From assembly GCA_965116865.1 (NCBI GenBank), contig OZ220727.1, forward strand, positions 496,001-560,000: a stretch of DNA of 64,000 nt. The letters are read 5' to 3'. The notes below the pieces were generated by a model that did not search any database, was not told where the DNA came from, and was given only the letters and a program-made list of their open reading frames with translations. Both the position numbers and the translations under genes were made by a program. Below are positions 54,802 to 63,933 of this stretch, piece after piece. This DNA comes from Aldehydirespirator sp965116865. Its GTDB lineage: Bacteria > Actinomycetota > Acidimicrobiia > Acidimicrobiales > Aldehydirespiratoraceae. Numbering within the stretch: position 1 is the stretch's first letter; each line of letters starts with the position of its first letter.

Positions 54802-56265
54802 ATGGACCAGCAGCCCCCACAGACTCCGACCCAAGCAGGCGAGCACGGTCGCACATCGGCCCTGGGCGAGACGGTCGGCGGCGCGTTGCTGCACAGTGTG
54901 TCTGCCTGCGGCGTGCAGCTACGTGCGTCGGTTCGCCGTGAGTCGTCCAGCCCTGTGTCGGTCAGCCCTGTGTCGGTCAGCCCTGTGTCGGTCAGCCCTG
55001 AGTCGGTCAGCCCTGAGTCGGTCGGCGGCGTCGTGGGGTCGCGGATCCGGGCGGTGGCCTTCTGCATGGCCGCTCTCGCCACTGTCGCCGCGGCCTGCAG
55101 CGGCGATGCCTCGACCGACGCAGTCGGCGGCACGGACTCTTCGCCTGGCGCAGTCGACGAAGGCTCCGCGGCGGCCGCGCCCGAGACCGGACCGGCGGCC
55201 GGCGAGTCTGCATCGCTCGACGCCGGCGACGACGATGACGGGCTCGGCGGCACGGTGACGCTGCTCACCCACGACTCGTTCGCTCTGTCGTCCGAGACTC
55301 TGGAGGCGTTCACCGCCTCGACCGGAGTCGAGGTGGAGCATCTCGCCTCCGGCGACGCCGGCGCGCTGGTGGCCCAGGCGTGCCTCACGGCCGGCGAGCC
55401 GCTGGGCGACGTGCTGTTCGGCATCGACAACACGTTCTTGCAGCGGGGTCTCGACTGCGGCGTGTTCGAGCCCTACGAGTCGCCGGGACTCGCCGGCGTG
55501 CCCGACCGGTTCGAGCTGGACGCGCTGCACCGGGTCACTCCCGTCGATTTCGGCGACGTGTGCCTCAACTATTGGATCGACGCCTTCGACGGATCGCCTC
55601 CGGCGCCGTCGTCGCTCGACGATCTGACCGATCCTGCCTATGCGGGCATGCTGGTCGTGCAGAGTCCCGAGACGTCGTCGCCGGGGCTGGCCTTCCTGCT
55701 GGCCACCGTCGCCCGCTACGGAGACGGCTCGGCGCCGGGTCCGCCCCAGTGGTCGTCTCCCCGCGAGGATGTGGTCGAGCGCTACGGCGCCGGTTGGGAG
55801 GGATATTGGGCGCATCTGCGGGCCAACGGCGTGTCGGTCGCGGCCGGCTGGGAGGACGCCTACTACGGCGAGTTCGCCGCAGGCGGAGGCGACCGGCCGA
55901 TAGTGGTGTCGTACGCGTCGAGCCCGCCGGCCGAGGTGATCTTCGCCGACCCTCCCGTCGATGAGCCGCCCACCGGCGTGGTCACCGCCAGCTGCTACCG
56001 CCAGATCGAGTTCGCCGGAGTGCTGGCCGGCGCCGGCAACCCGGACGGCGCCCGGGCCCTGATCGACTTCATGCTCACCGACACGTTCCAGAACGACGTT
56101 CCGCTCAACATGTTCGTGTTCCCGGTCGTGTCCGGCGCCACGCTCCCGCCGGAGTTCGAGGCCCACGCCGAGACAGCCGACGACCCGTTCATGGTGGACC
56201 CCGCCGAGGTCGAGGCCCAGCGCGACGCCTGGACCGACCGCTGGGTGGAGATAGTCCTGCGCTGA
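54802..56265 (+). CDS. thiB: Thiamine ABC transporter substrate-binding lipoprotein
   Basis: Binds thiamine (or its phosphates) outside the membrane and delivers it to the permease. The core starts at GGTVTLLTHDSFALSSETLE and has DVLFGIDNTFLQRGLDCGVF, VTPVDFGDVCLNYW and the C-terminal NMFVFPVVSGATLPPEF, matching the ThiB/TbpA family. A lipoprotein signal (AVAFCMAALATVAAACSG, lipobox Cys) is preceded by an unusual 80-residue N-terminus with five SVSP-type repeats from a 15-bp microsatellite (54942-55021). The ATG at 54802 is supported by the riboswitch ribosome site; a start near 55030 (VVGSRIRAV) would give a standard lipoprotein. Confidence 0.88.
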   Translation: MDQQPPQTPTQAGEHGRTSALGETVGGALLHSVSACGVQLRASVRRESSSPVSVSPVSVSPVSVSPESVSPESVGGVVGSRIRAVAFCMAALATVAAACSGDASTDAVGGTDSSPGAVDEGSAAAAPETGPAAGESASLDAGDDDDGLGGTVTLLTHDSFALSSETLEAFTASTGVEVEHLASGDAGALVAQACLTAGEPLGDVLFGIDNTFLQRGLDCGVFEPYESPGLAGVPDRFELDALHRVTPVDFGDVCLNYWIDAFDGSPPAPSSLDDLTDPAYAGMLVVQSPETSSPGLAFLLATVARYGDGSAPGPPQWSSPREDVVERYGAGWEGYWAHLRANGVSVAAGWEDAYYGEFAAGGGDRPIVVSYASSPPAEVIFADPPVDEPPTGVVTASCYRQIEFAGVLAGAGNPDGARALIDFMLTDTFQNDVPLNMFVFPVVSGATLPPEFEAHAETADDPFMVDPAEVEAQRDAWTDRWVEIVLR

Positions 56266-56323
56266 GGCCCGACCGGGCAGGCGAGCGACTCTCCGGAGCA
56301 TGCCGACGGGGCCGTGGCACGAG

Positions 56324-56437
56324 CGGCGTGCGGGCGCTGCGGGCGCGAGCGGAGAGGATCCGCCTGTCCTGGAGGAGTTCGGTGCCGGCTGCAGTCGGCG
56401 TGCGGGCGCTGCGGGCGCGAGCGGAGAGGATCCGCCT
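56324..56437. repeat. R-S-R element between thiB and thiP (72-bp period)
   Basis: A 42-bp sequence (start CGGCGTGCGGGCGCTGC, end GAGGATCCGCCT) occurs identically at 56324-56365 and 56396-56437, with 30 unrelated bases between. Period 72 bp. It lies in the leader of the permease gene. Confidence 0.85.
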
Positions 56438-56501
56438 CGACATGGCGGGCTTGCGCCTGACCGAGCGTGTTCCGAGAGCCTGCCCTGAGCCAGGCCCTGT
56501 G

Positions 56502-58148
56502 ATGTCGGTGGCTCGACTGGTCCGGGGTCCGGGGGCCGTGCTGCCCGCAGTGGCGGTGGCAGGCTTCATGGCGCTGTTCTTCGTCTGGCCTGTCGGCGGG
56601 GTGATCGCCAGAGGCTTCGGCGGGACCAGCCCGGCGAGCCTGCTCGGCGAGGTCCTCGGTTCGGGTTCGCACCGTTCGGTGATCTGGTTCACCGTCTGGC
56701 AGGCAGCGGTGTCCACCGTCCTCACGGTGGCTGTGGCGCTTCCCGCGGCGGGGGCTGTGGCCCGGCTGCGCTTCCGGGGGCAGCGGCTGGTCCGTGCGCT
56801 GGCGACGGTGCCCTTCGTGCTGCCGACAGTGGTGGTGGCCGCCGCGTTCGAGGGTCTGTTCGACCGGTTCGGCCTCGCGGACGGTGAAGGTCTGAGCCTG
56901 CGACACACGGTGTGGGCGATCCTGGCAGCCCACGTGTTCTTCAACTACGCGGTGGTGCTGCGGACCGTGGGCGCCCACTGGGCCAACCTCGACGCCCGTG
57001 TCGAGGACCAGGCCCGGGTGCTGGGCGCTTCACGGTTCCGGGTGTTCCGCGAGGTCGTGCTGCCCCGTCTGGCCCCGTCGATAGCCGCGGCCTCGGCTAT
57101 CGTCTACCTGTTCTCGTTCACGTCGTTCGGCGTGGTTCTGGTACTGGGAGGACCAGCCCGGGCCACGATCGAGACCGAGATCTACCGTTACGCCGTCGTC
57201 CGGCTCGACCTGGAGACCGCGGCAGCCCTGGCTGTGGTGCAGCTGGCCGCCGTGGTCGCTCTGGTGGCGGTCTCGAACTCGCTCGAGCGGCGGCGTGCCG
57301 TTGTCGAGCCGGCGTCCTCGCCTGCGGCCTCGCCCCGGCGCAACGGTCCCGGTCTGGTCGCCAACCTGACGGTGATGGCGCTGGTCCTGGGTCTTCCACT
57401 GGCGGTGCTGGTGGAGCGGTCGCTCGTCGCGGGCCGCGGCGGGGGCTACACGCTGCGCAACTACACGGCCATGGCCGAGCGCGTCAGCCTGCTGCCGGAC
57501 ACGTCCCTGGCCGCGCTGGGCAACTCGCTGGTGTTCGCCGTGCCCGCGGCCGCTTTGGCTCTGCTCGTCGGCGGCGCCGCCACCCTGGTGGTGCTTCGGT
57601 CAGGCTCCCGGCGCACACGGGGCCTCGGCCGGGTCTTCGACGTCGGTCTCACACTTCCGCTGGGTACCTCTGCGGTGACGGTCGGGCTGGGGTTCCTGCT
57701 GGTTCTCGACCGTCCGCCCGTCGACATCCGGACCTCGGTGATCGTAGTGCCTGTCGCCCATGCGCTGGTGGGGATCCCGTTCGTCGTGCGCACCCTCGTG
57801 CCGATGCTGCGCACCGTGAATCCCCGGGTCCGGGAGGCTGCCGCCGTGTTGGGCGCCTCGCCGCGCCGGGTACGCCGCGAGGTGGACCTGCGGGTCGCGG
57901 CCCGGGGCGTCGCGGTCGGCGCCGGCTTCGCGTTCGCGGTGTCGTTGGGGGAGTTCGGGGCGACGTCGTTCATTCCTCGCAGGCCCGAGACTCTCACCGC
58001 CCCGCTGGCCCTGTTCCGGCTGCTGGGAACCCCGGGCGACGCGCTGCGAGGTCAGGCCATGGCGCTGGCCGTCGCGCTCATGTTGCTGACCGCGGTGGCA
58101 GTCTTCGTGATGGACATCTGGGGCGATACCCGCAGAGGGGCGTTCTAG
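56502..58148 (+). CDS. thiP: Thiamine ABC transporter permease
   Basis: Double-length membrane permease (548 aa) with about 12 transmembrane segments in two homologous halves, as in ThiP. Each half has an EAA-type loop that contacts the ATPase: EVVLPRLAPSIAAASAIVYL in the first and EVDLRVAARGVAVGAGF plus GEFGATSF in the second. The start at ATG 56502 leads directly to the first membrane segment; in-frame upstream ATGs (56442, 56328) would add residues from the repeat. It lies 240 bp after thiB in the riboswitch-controlled cluster. Confidence 0.9.
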   Translation: MSVARLVRGPGAVLPAVAVAGFMALFFVWPVGGVIARGFGGTSPASLLGEVLGSGSHRSVIWFTVWQAAVSTVLTVAVALPAAGAVARLRFRGQRLVRALATVPFVLPTVVVAAAFEGLFDRFGLADGEGLSLRHTVWAILAAHVFFNYAVVLRTVGAHWANLDARVEDQARVLGASRFRVFREVVLPRLAPSIAAASAIVYLFSFTSFGVVLVLGGPARATIETEIYRYAVVRLDLETAAALAVVQLAAVVALVAVSNSLERRRAVVEPASSPAASPRRNGPGLVANLTVMALVLGLPLAVLVERSLVAGRGGGYTLRNYTAMAERVSLLPDTSLAALGNSLVFAVPAAALALLVGGAATLVVLRSGSRRTRGLGRVFDVGLTLPLGTSAVTVGLGFLLVLDRPPVDIRTSVIVVPVAHALVGIPFVVRTLVPMLRTVNPRVREAAAVLGASPRRVRREVDLRVAARGVAVGAGFAFAVSLGEFGATSFIPRRPETLTAPLALFRLLGTPGDALRGQAMALAVALMLLTAVAVFVMDIWGDTRRGAF

Positions 58149-58216
58149 TGCTCCGTCGGCGGCGTGCTGTCTGTTCGGTGGGGGCAGGCGTGAGCGCGCC
58201 GCGGTGGTTGGGCTGA

Positions 58217-59221
58217 ATGCTGGCGGTGAGAGGCGCCGAGGTCGTGTTCGGCCGGGTCGCGGCCCTCGACGGCGTCGACCTCGAGGCGGCCACCGGCGAG
58301 GTCGTCGCCATCCTGGGTCCGAGCGGATGCGGCAAGAGCACGCTGCTGCGGTCGGTGGCCGGGCTGCAGCCCCTCGACTCGGGCGAGGTTCGATGGGACG
58401 GCGAGGATCTGGCCGGGCTGCCCGTGCATCGCCGTGATTTCGGGCTGATGTTCCAGGAGCACGCGCTGTTCTCGCATCGGGACGTGGCAGCGAACGTGTC
58501 GTTCGGTCTGCGGATGCAGAAGACCGACGCCGCGGGCCGCATCCGGCGAGTGCGCGAGGTCCTCGGACTGGTCGGGCTGGCCGGCTACCAGCAGCGAGCG
58601 ATCGCGACGCTGTCGGGCGGCGAGGCCCAGCGGGTGGCGCTGGCCCGCTCGCTGGCGCCCCAGCCCCGGCTGCTGATGCTCGACGAGCCTCTCGGCTCGC
58701 TGGACCGGCCCCGCCGCGAGGAGCTCACCGAGGAGCTCAGGGTGCTGCTGCGCCGGGTGGGTGCCACCGTGCTGCACGTCACCCACGACCACGACGAGGC
58801 CTTCGCGGTGGCCGACCGGGTGGCGGTGATGCAGGCGGGCCGCATCGCCAGGATCGGAACCCCGGCCGAGGTCTGGCACGATCCCCGCCATCCGGACGTC
58901 GCCCGGTTCCTCGGCCACGCCAACATCGTGGAGGTGGGCGAAGGCGGCATGGTGCCGTGGGGTCGCCTGAGCGTCCCTCCGGGCCCCGCCGTGCTGCGTT
59001 CCGACGCTTTCAGGCGCGTGGACGGCTCGCTCGCCGGCGCCGCCGACACCGTCGCGGGCACGGTGACCGACGCCCGCTTTCGGGGCGACCGCTTCCAGAT
59101 GACTCTATGCACGGAGCCGGGCGGCGTCGAACTGCTGGTGAGGGACCGCTGCGCCGCAGCGAAGGGGGCGCGTCTGCACTACGCCGTGGATCCCGCCGCG
59201 GTGGTGCCGGTCGGTGGTTGA
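58217..59221 (+). CDS. thiQ: Thiamine ABC transporter ATP-binding protein
   Basis: ABC ATPase of 334 aa powering thiamine uptake. Walker A GPSGCGKSTLLRSVAG, Q-loop FQEHALFSHRDVAANV, signature LSGGEAQRVALARSL, Walker B LLMLDEPLGSLD and the switch His in THDHDEA are complete. The C-terminal 90 residues form a TOBE-like domain, so it is longer than E. coli ThiQ and close to FbpC/PotA types. Its position behind thiB-thiP under the TPP riboswitch favours thiamine. Confidence 0.88.
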   Translation: MLAVRGAEVVFGRVAALDGVDLEAATGEVVAILGPSGCGKSTLLRSVAGLQPLDSGEVRWDGEDLAGLPVHRRDFGLMFQEHALFSHRDVAANVSFGLRMQKTDAAGRIRRVREVLGLVGLAGYQQRAIATLSGGEAQRVALARSLAPQPRLLMLDEPLGSLDRPRREELTEELRVLLRRVGATVLHVTHDHDEAFAVADRVAVMQAGRIARIGTPAEVWHDPRHPDVARFLGHANIVEVGEGGMVPWGRLSVPPGPAVLRSDAFRRVDGSLAGAADTVAGTVTDARFRGDRFQMTLCTEPGGVELLVRDRCAAAKGARLHYAVDPAAVVPVGG

Positions 59222-59381
59222 GGAGCAGGCTCACGCCAACCCGGGTTACGACGTGCTGTCCACGGATCCGGCCACCGGGCCTTGATCGCCGCTCGTGGCC
59301 TGAAGGTGGAGTCTTTGCCTATCCGGGCGCCGGGTGCGGCGGAGGCGCATCATGCGACTGCCGACCTGCAGAACTGGCAGT

Positions 59382-60653
59382 CTATATGGCGGTCCGGGCG
59401 CGGGCCAGGCGAGCCGACAGCCAGGCGGCCGCGGCCGCGGCCGTCAGCGTAAGGGCGGCGATGCCGGAGTAGTGGCTCAACGACTGGAAGCCGAGCAGTT
59501 CGACCAGGGCGCCCGACGACATCGCGCCGACCGCGCCGCCGGTGATCATCACGAAGTCCGCGCCGCCTTGAACCTCCACCCTCTGATGCGCCGGGAACGA
59601 GTTGGTGAGCAGCGCGCTGCCCGCGATGAGCCCGCAGCTCCAGCCGATCCCGATGAGCGTCAGGCCGCTGAACAGCCCGGCGCTGTGGTCGGGGTCGGTG
59701 TGCCCGGCCAGTTCCGCGCCCAGGAACAGGATGAGACCGCCGAGGGTGACGACCGTGTGCGTGCCCAGGCGGTCGACGAGCCATCCCACGACCGGCGAGA
59801 AGGCGTACATCCCGACGATGTGCAGCGATATGACCCGGCCGATCACCGCGAGGTCCTGGTCGCCGCTGGTCATGTGGAGCGGCGTGGCGGTCATGACGGC
59901 CACCATGACCATCTGCCCTACCAGCATCGCCAGCAGCGCGAGACGGGCCTCGGGCAGGCCCGCTATCCGCCGGACCACCGCGGCGGGAGACGCCGGGCGG
60001 GGCGCCTCCGCCCCGATCGTGCCCAGCACTTTCAGCGGGTCGGGGCGCAGCCAAGTGTGCGTGATCGCCAGTCCGGCCAGGAACATCGCCGAGCCCAGCA
60101 GGTAGGGGCCGGCCAGCTCGGGCAGGCCGATGAACTCGGCGAAGTCGGCAGCCGGCCCCAACGCGATCGTCGGTCCCGCGGCCGCGCCGAAGGTGGAGGC
60201 CCACACCAGCATCCCGATGGCGCGGGCCCGGCGGTCGTCGGGAGCGAGGTCGGCCACGGCGTAGCGGGCGGCCAGATTGGTGGCCTGGCCCACACCGACC
60301 CCGACGATGCCCAGCACCACCAGCGGATACAGGCTCAACACGGCCGACAGCAGCGCAGTGACCGCTCCGGCTGCGCCCAGCGCCCATCCCGCGACCAGGC
60401 CCCGGCGGCGGCCCAGGCGGGCCATGCGGCGCGACAGGGGAACCGCGGCAGCCATGCTGCCCAAAGACATGGAGCCCGCGGCCAGTGTGGCCAGCGTCTC
60501 GCTGCCGGTGATCTCCTCGGCGAGCACTGCCGAGCCCGCGAACGAGGCTCCCATGGCCATGGTGGTGGGGACCACCGAGGCCATGGTGGCAGCAATCGTG
60601 CGGCGCTGGACCCTGGCGCGGTCGTGCCTCGCAGCCGCGGCAGGCTCGCTCAT
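59382..60653 (-). CDS. MFS transporter
   Basis: A 423-aa major facilitator with 12 predicted transmembrane segments. The loop between segments 2 and 3 reads LSRRMARLGRRRGLVAGW and the segment 8-9 loop GWLVDRLGTHTVVTLGG. Both correspond to the conserved MFS loop motif. A substrate cannot be assigned. Start at ATG 60653, just inside a 17-bp repeat array. The gap between it and thiQ (59222-59381) shows no gene. Confidence 0.85.
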   Translation of the reverse strand: MSEPAAAARHDRARVQRRTIAATMASVVPTTMAMGASFAGSAVLAEEITGSETLATLAAGSMSLGSMAAAVPLSRRMARLGRRRGLVAGWALGAAGAVTALLSAVLSLYPLVVLGIVGVGVGQATNLAARYAVADLAPDDRRARAIGMLVWASTFGAAAGPTIALGPAADFAEFIGLPELAGPYLLGSAMFLAGLAITHTWLRPDPLKVLGTIGAEAPRPASPAAVVRRIAGLPEARLALLAMLVGQMVMVAVMTATPLHMTSGDQDLAVIGRVISLHIVGMYAFSPVVGWLVDRLGTHTVVTLGGLILFLGAELAGHTDPDHSAGLFSGLTLIGIGWSCGLIAGSALLTNSFPAHQRVEVQGGADFVMITGGAVGAMSSGALVELLGFQSLSHYSGIAALTLTAAAAAAWLSARLARARTAI

Positions 60654-60775
60654 GGGCCGGTGTTGGTCATGGGCCGGTGTTGGTCATGGGCCGGTGTTGG
60701 TCATGGGCCGGTGTTGGTCATGGGCCGGTGTTGGTCATGGGCCGGTGTTGGTCATGGGCCGGTGTTGGTCATGGG
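60651..60775. repeat. 17-bp tandem repeat at the MFS gene start
   Basis: Seven copies of TGGGCCGGTGTTGGTCA. The final CAT of each unit is the reverse complement of ATG, so the start codon of the MFS gene is copied in every unit. Confidence 0.95.
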
Positions 60776-60934
60776 TGTGTTGCGGTCGGGTGTGGCGGTG
60801 AGGCCGCGAGTCGCGGCGGTGTCGTCAGTGGGCCGACGTCCGTCATGCTGGCATGCGGCCCGCAGCGACACTCTCGGCGCGGTGTCCGGTGTCAGCGGTC
60901 GCAGTGCGGCATCCGTTTGCGGGTGTGGGCGTCC

Positions 60935-61120
60935 TGCATGCGGTTCTCGCGGCGCGGTGTCGGGTGTGGGCGTTTTGTATGCGGTTCTCGCGGCGCGGTG
61001 TCGGGTGTGGGCGTTTTGTATGCGGTTCTCGCGGCGCGGTGTCGGGTGTGGGCGTTTTGTATGCGGTTCTCGCGGCGCGGTGTCGGGTGTGGGCGTTTTG
61101 TATGCGGTTCTCGCGGCGGG
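60935..61120. repeat. 41-bp tandem repeat
   Basis: Four to five copies of a 41-bp unit containing GCGGTTCTCGCGGCGCGG and GTGTGGGCGTTTTGTAT. The last copy ends after GCGGTTCTCGCGGCG, a 15-base partial. The surrounding 60780-61370 region has no gene that I can support. Confidence 0.9.
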
Positions 61121-61458
61121 GTGGCTGGTGTCGTCTGTCTTGAGTCGGCGCATGCCGTGTCGCCGAGGCGGGTCCGCGTCGCAGGCCACCAGCCGAAGCT
61201 ATCGCTCGCAGTGGCCGCCGATCGGGGGCCGTCGGCGCTTTGCCAGCCTGGCGGCTCCCGCTGCACACGCTCCTGTCGCTGGAGCCAAGGATCGGAGGCA
61301 TGCAGTCCGGGTGTCCCGTGGCTGGTGGCAGCAGTGCAGCATTTTTGATGATAAGTCGATCTTGACGATATGATCTCATTTCAGCGGGATCATTTCCTGC
61401 CTCGAGTCCTGTCGATGCGGCTGGCTCCTCACGCAGCGCTGTGCAAGGAGCTGGTCTC

Positions 61459-61886
61459 ATGGCGAGAGGGGTTGGTGACTGTTGGGGGTCGGATAGATGG
61501 ATGTGGCGTGTCAGTGACGGCCCCGCGAGTGCTTGAAGCGACGCTGTTGGAGTGGGTGGTTGGAGGGCCCGGTCGGTGTCACACGGCCTCGCTACTGTCG
61601 CAGTAGGAACGGTCCATACCAAGAAGGAGGTCCGCAAGGCGCTCAAGGAACTGACAGCGGCGGGCTGGACCATCGAGGTCGCCGCTGGCGGTCACGCCCA
61701 CCGTTGGGGACCGCGACATGCCCGCACCAGCATCCTGACGGCTCGGGTGGGCTGTCACGCTGCGTGAAGCACGTTCACAGCACGCCGCGGAACGAACGCA
61801 ACCACGCTGCGGAGCTTCGGCGAGCATTGCGCTGGTGCGAGGAACAGCTGGCACAATTGCGATGGCAGGAGAAGGCGGATGCCTAG
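61459..61886 (+). pseudogene. HicA-like toxin gene, disrupted
   Basis: Begins ATGGCGAGAGGG like the intact-looking copy at 63934, but about 140 bases then interrupt it before KKEVRKALKELTAAGWTIEV, continued by a GGH motif (AGGHAHRW). A frameshift near 61765 puts the end, STPRNERNHAAELRRAL, in another frame. HicA-type proteins are small dsRBD-fold mRNA interferases with a conserved Gly-Gly-His. The last 8 bp overlap the start of the next ORF, as expected for a toxin-antitoxin operon. Its 90-bp upstream region is shared with the copy at 63840. Confidence 0.6.
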
Positions 61887-62529
61887 AACGGCTTACAACT
61901 TCGTGCTTGAGACCCGCGGGCGGGACGTGCTCGATGACGAGGTGTTCGACGCCCTGTGCGAGGCCGGCTGCGGCAGGGCCATCGTCTGCGGCTACTCACT
62001 CGGCGGAATGATCGCGCAGGCCGCGGCCGCAGCCTGCGGTGAGCGGGTGGCCGGGCTGGTCTCCATCTCGTCGCACACCGGCGAGGCCGGGGTCGGCGAT
62101 CCCACGCCGGAGGCTCTGGCGGCCCTCACCGCGCCCCCTGCGGCCACCGTCTCCGAGCAGATCGAGGTGGATCTGGCCGGCTACCGGATCTGGTCCAGCC
62201 CGGAGTGGCGCAATGAGCAGGCCGAGCGGGAGCACTTGGAGCGCAGCTACCGGCGGGCGTGGCATCCCGGTGCTTCCGGGCGCCAGTTCAAGGCCGCGGC
62301 CCGAAGCGGCAGCCGGGCCGACCAGTTGCGAAGCCTCGATGTGCCCACTCTGGTGATCCACGGAGGCGCCGACACCCTGATCGCCCCCGACGCCGGCCGC
62401 CGCACCGCCGAACTGGTGCCGGACGCCGAGTACCTGGAAATCGAGGGAATGGGCCACGATCTGCCGCCCCAGGTGTGGGCCCCGATCATCAGCGCCGTCA
62501 CCGCCCTGGCGGCCCGCATCGCCTGGTAA
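61879..62529 (+). pseudogene. Chimera: antitoxin N-terminus fused to an N-truncated alpha/beta hydrolase
   Basis: The first 30 residues (MPRTAYNFVLETRGRDVLDD and EVFDALCEAGC) look like the start of an antitoxin that accompanies HicA-like toxins. From residue 31 the chain becomes an alpha/beta hydrolase entered just before its nucleophile elbow (VCGYSLGGMIAQ), continuing with LVIHGGADTLIAPDAG (acid) and GMGHDLPPQVW (His). The hydrolase lacks its first strands and oxyanion part, about 90 residues, so it is probably inactive. A deletion near 61975 most simply explains the join. The frame is open and could still be translated. Confidence 0.65.
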
Positions 62530-62697
62530 CGGTGTTACGCAGCTTTGGAATCAGCGGGCCGGTTGAGTTCAGGCCGCCGTCGATGCAGAGCTAGTCGTGA
62601 CGGCCTTCACGGCTGCCACCCATCATCCAGTCTGCGCATCCCCGATGTTACTCTCACCCTGTGGAGTGGTCCTCCACAACTCAGGAGGTTCAAGACC

Positions 62698-62940
62698 ATG
62701 GCGGCAGATCAGCTGTACAGGAACGAGGCCGCGTACGAGAAGGACTACAGAGTGCAGCTGGAGCGCGACCACAAGGGCAGGACAGCGCTGATGCACGACG
62801 GCAAGGTCGTCGACGTGTACGACGACCCGAACGACGCCTACCTCACCGGCTACGAGAGGTGGGGATTGGGCGGCTTCTCCATGAAGGAGATCGGCCAGAA
62901 GCCTCTTGAGCTGGGCATCTTCTCAGCCAGGCTCGCCTGA
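62698..62940 (+). CDS. Hypothetical protein paired with a retropepsin-like gene
   Basis: An 80-aa acidic protein starting MAADQLYRNEAAYEKDYRVQ, with short beta-type segments (ALMHDGKVVDVYDDPNDAY). ATG 62698 follows TCAGGAGG (good ribosome site). No family recognised. It ends 9 bp before the retropepsin-like gene, so the two are probably co-translated; small size and coupling suggest an accessory or antitoxin-like role, which is speculation. Confidence 0.6.
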   Translation: MAADQLYRNEAAYEKDYRVQLERDHKGRTALMHDGKVVDVYDDPNDAYLTGYERWGLGGFSMKEIGQKPLELGIFSARLA

Positions 62941-62949
62941 GAGCGGCCA

Positions 62950-63345
62950 TTGCGCTCATTTGAGGTGGCCGACGCCAGAATCCTGGTGGAGGTCGACTGC
63001 GAGATGCCGCTTGGTGGCTCGCAGCGCACGTTCTCGGCGCTGCTGGACACCGGCGCACAGATCACCGGGATCTCTAGGACGGTCGCTGAAACCCTGGCTA
63101 TCAGACCGGTCGGCACCATTCCCATCGTGCACGCCGACGGCCACAGACAGGTCCACGATGCGTTCTGGCTGCGAGTGGGCGTCCCTGGCCTGCCCCATGC
63201 TCGCGGCGCTGCCTACGTGGTGCATATGGAGCCTGGCTCGCCGGACTACGACGTGATCCTCGGTATGGACATTCTGGTCCACTACGACATCACCATCGGC
63301 GGCGGGGTATGCACAATCGCTTCTCCCATGCCTTCCCGTCGCTGA
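62950..63345 (+). CDS. Retropepsin-like aspartic protease
   Basis: A 131-aa protein of the single-domain bacterial retropepsin group. The active-site motif is SALLDTGAQITGIS (Asp33), followed by a flap-like region and a second hydrophobic Gly segment, VILGMDILVHYDI, as in gag-type and TTHA-type proteases, which act as dimers. No signal peptide. The TTG start at 62950 keeps the closest spacing to the preceding gene. A partial homologue lies on the opposite strand at about 63570-63775. Confidence 0.75.
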   Translation: MRSFEVADARILVEVDCEMPLGGSQRTFSALLDTGAQITGISRTVAETLAIRPVGTIPIVHADGHRQVHDAFWLRVGVPGLPHARGAAYVVHMEPGSPDYDVILGMDILVHYDITIGGGVCTIASPMPSRR

Positions 63346-63426
63346 GACCCTCTGCCAATTCTCGGAACCTTCTGGATTGCTGGCTCGCCGATGGACGGGA
63401 GCAGGCAGCGACTGCGGGAGGATCCC

Positions 63427-63588
63427 ATGGGGCCGTTGACAGGAATCCGGGTGATCGAGATCGCCGGCATCGGGCCTGGCCCGTTCTGCGCCATGATGCT
63501 GGCCGACATGGGCGCCGATGTCGTTCGGGTCGATCGGGCCTCCGCAGTGCGGGGCGGCGACCCCGATCACCCGCCAACGACGCGTTGA
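63427..63588 (+). pseudogene. CoA-transferase family III (CaiB/BaiF) N-terminal fragment
   Basis: GPLTGIRVIEIAGIGPGPFC, then AMMLADMGADVVRVDRAS, is the unmistakable N-terminus of alpha-methylacyl-CoA racemase/CaiB-type enzymes. After 53 codons the frame ends, and the remaining 300 or more residues of the family are absent. The opposite-strand retropepsin fragment starts right behind the break. Confidence 0.8.
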
Positions 63589-63775
63589 CCCTCGTGGAGA
63601 TGGCCGTCATCTGCGTTCCCGTGTCGAGGAGCGCACGGAAGCCGTGCTCAGGCTCATCGCGCCCCTTCGGCGCGTTGGCCACGTTCAGCACGAACAGGCC
63701 GTCGGCCCTGGCGCCGACCTCGACTGTGGGCAACGCCTGGATCAGGTGAGGGCGAAGGTGAAGATGCCGAGGCTC
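63570..63775 (-). pseudogene. Second retropepsin-like gene, fragment
   Basis: The minus strand encodes LHLRPHLIQALPTVEVGARA, GLFVLNVANAPKGRDEPEHG and FRALLDTGTQMTAISTRVNA. This parallels the N-terminal half of the intact gene (FSALLDTGAQITGISRTVAE) with moderate identity. The half with the second Gly motif is lost at the junction with the CoA-transferase fragment. Confidence 0.6.
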
Positions 63776-63933
63776 AGAGGCCTTGCGCCTATCCGCTGGG
63801 CCGCTTGACCGGTGCGCTGTGTCGTGATGGTTTGACCTTTGAGGTATGATCTCGTTCCAACAGGTCAATTTCCTGTCTCGAGCCTCGTCGATGTGGCCGG
63901 CTCCTCACGCAGCGCTGCGGAAGGAGCGGGCCC

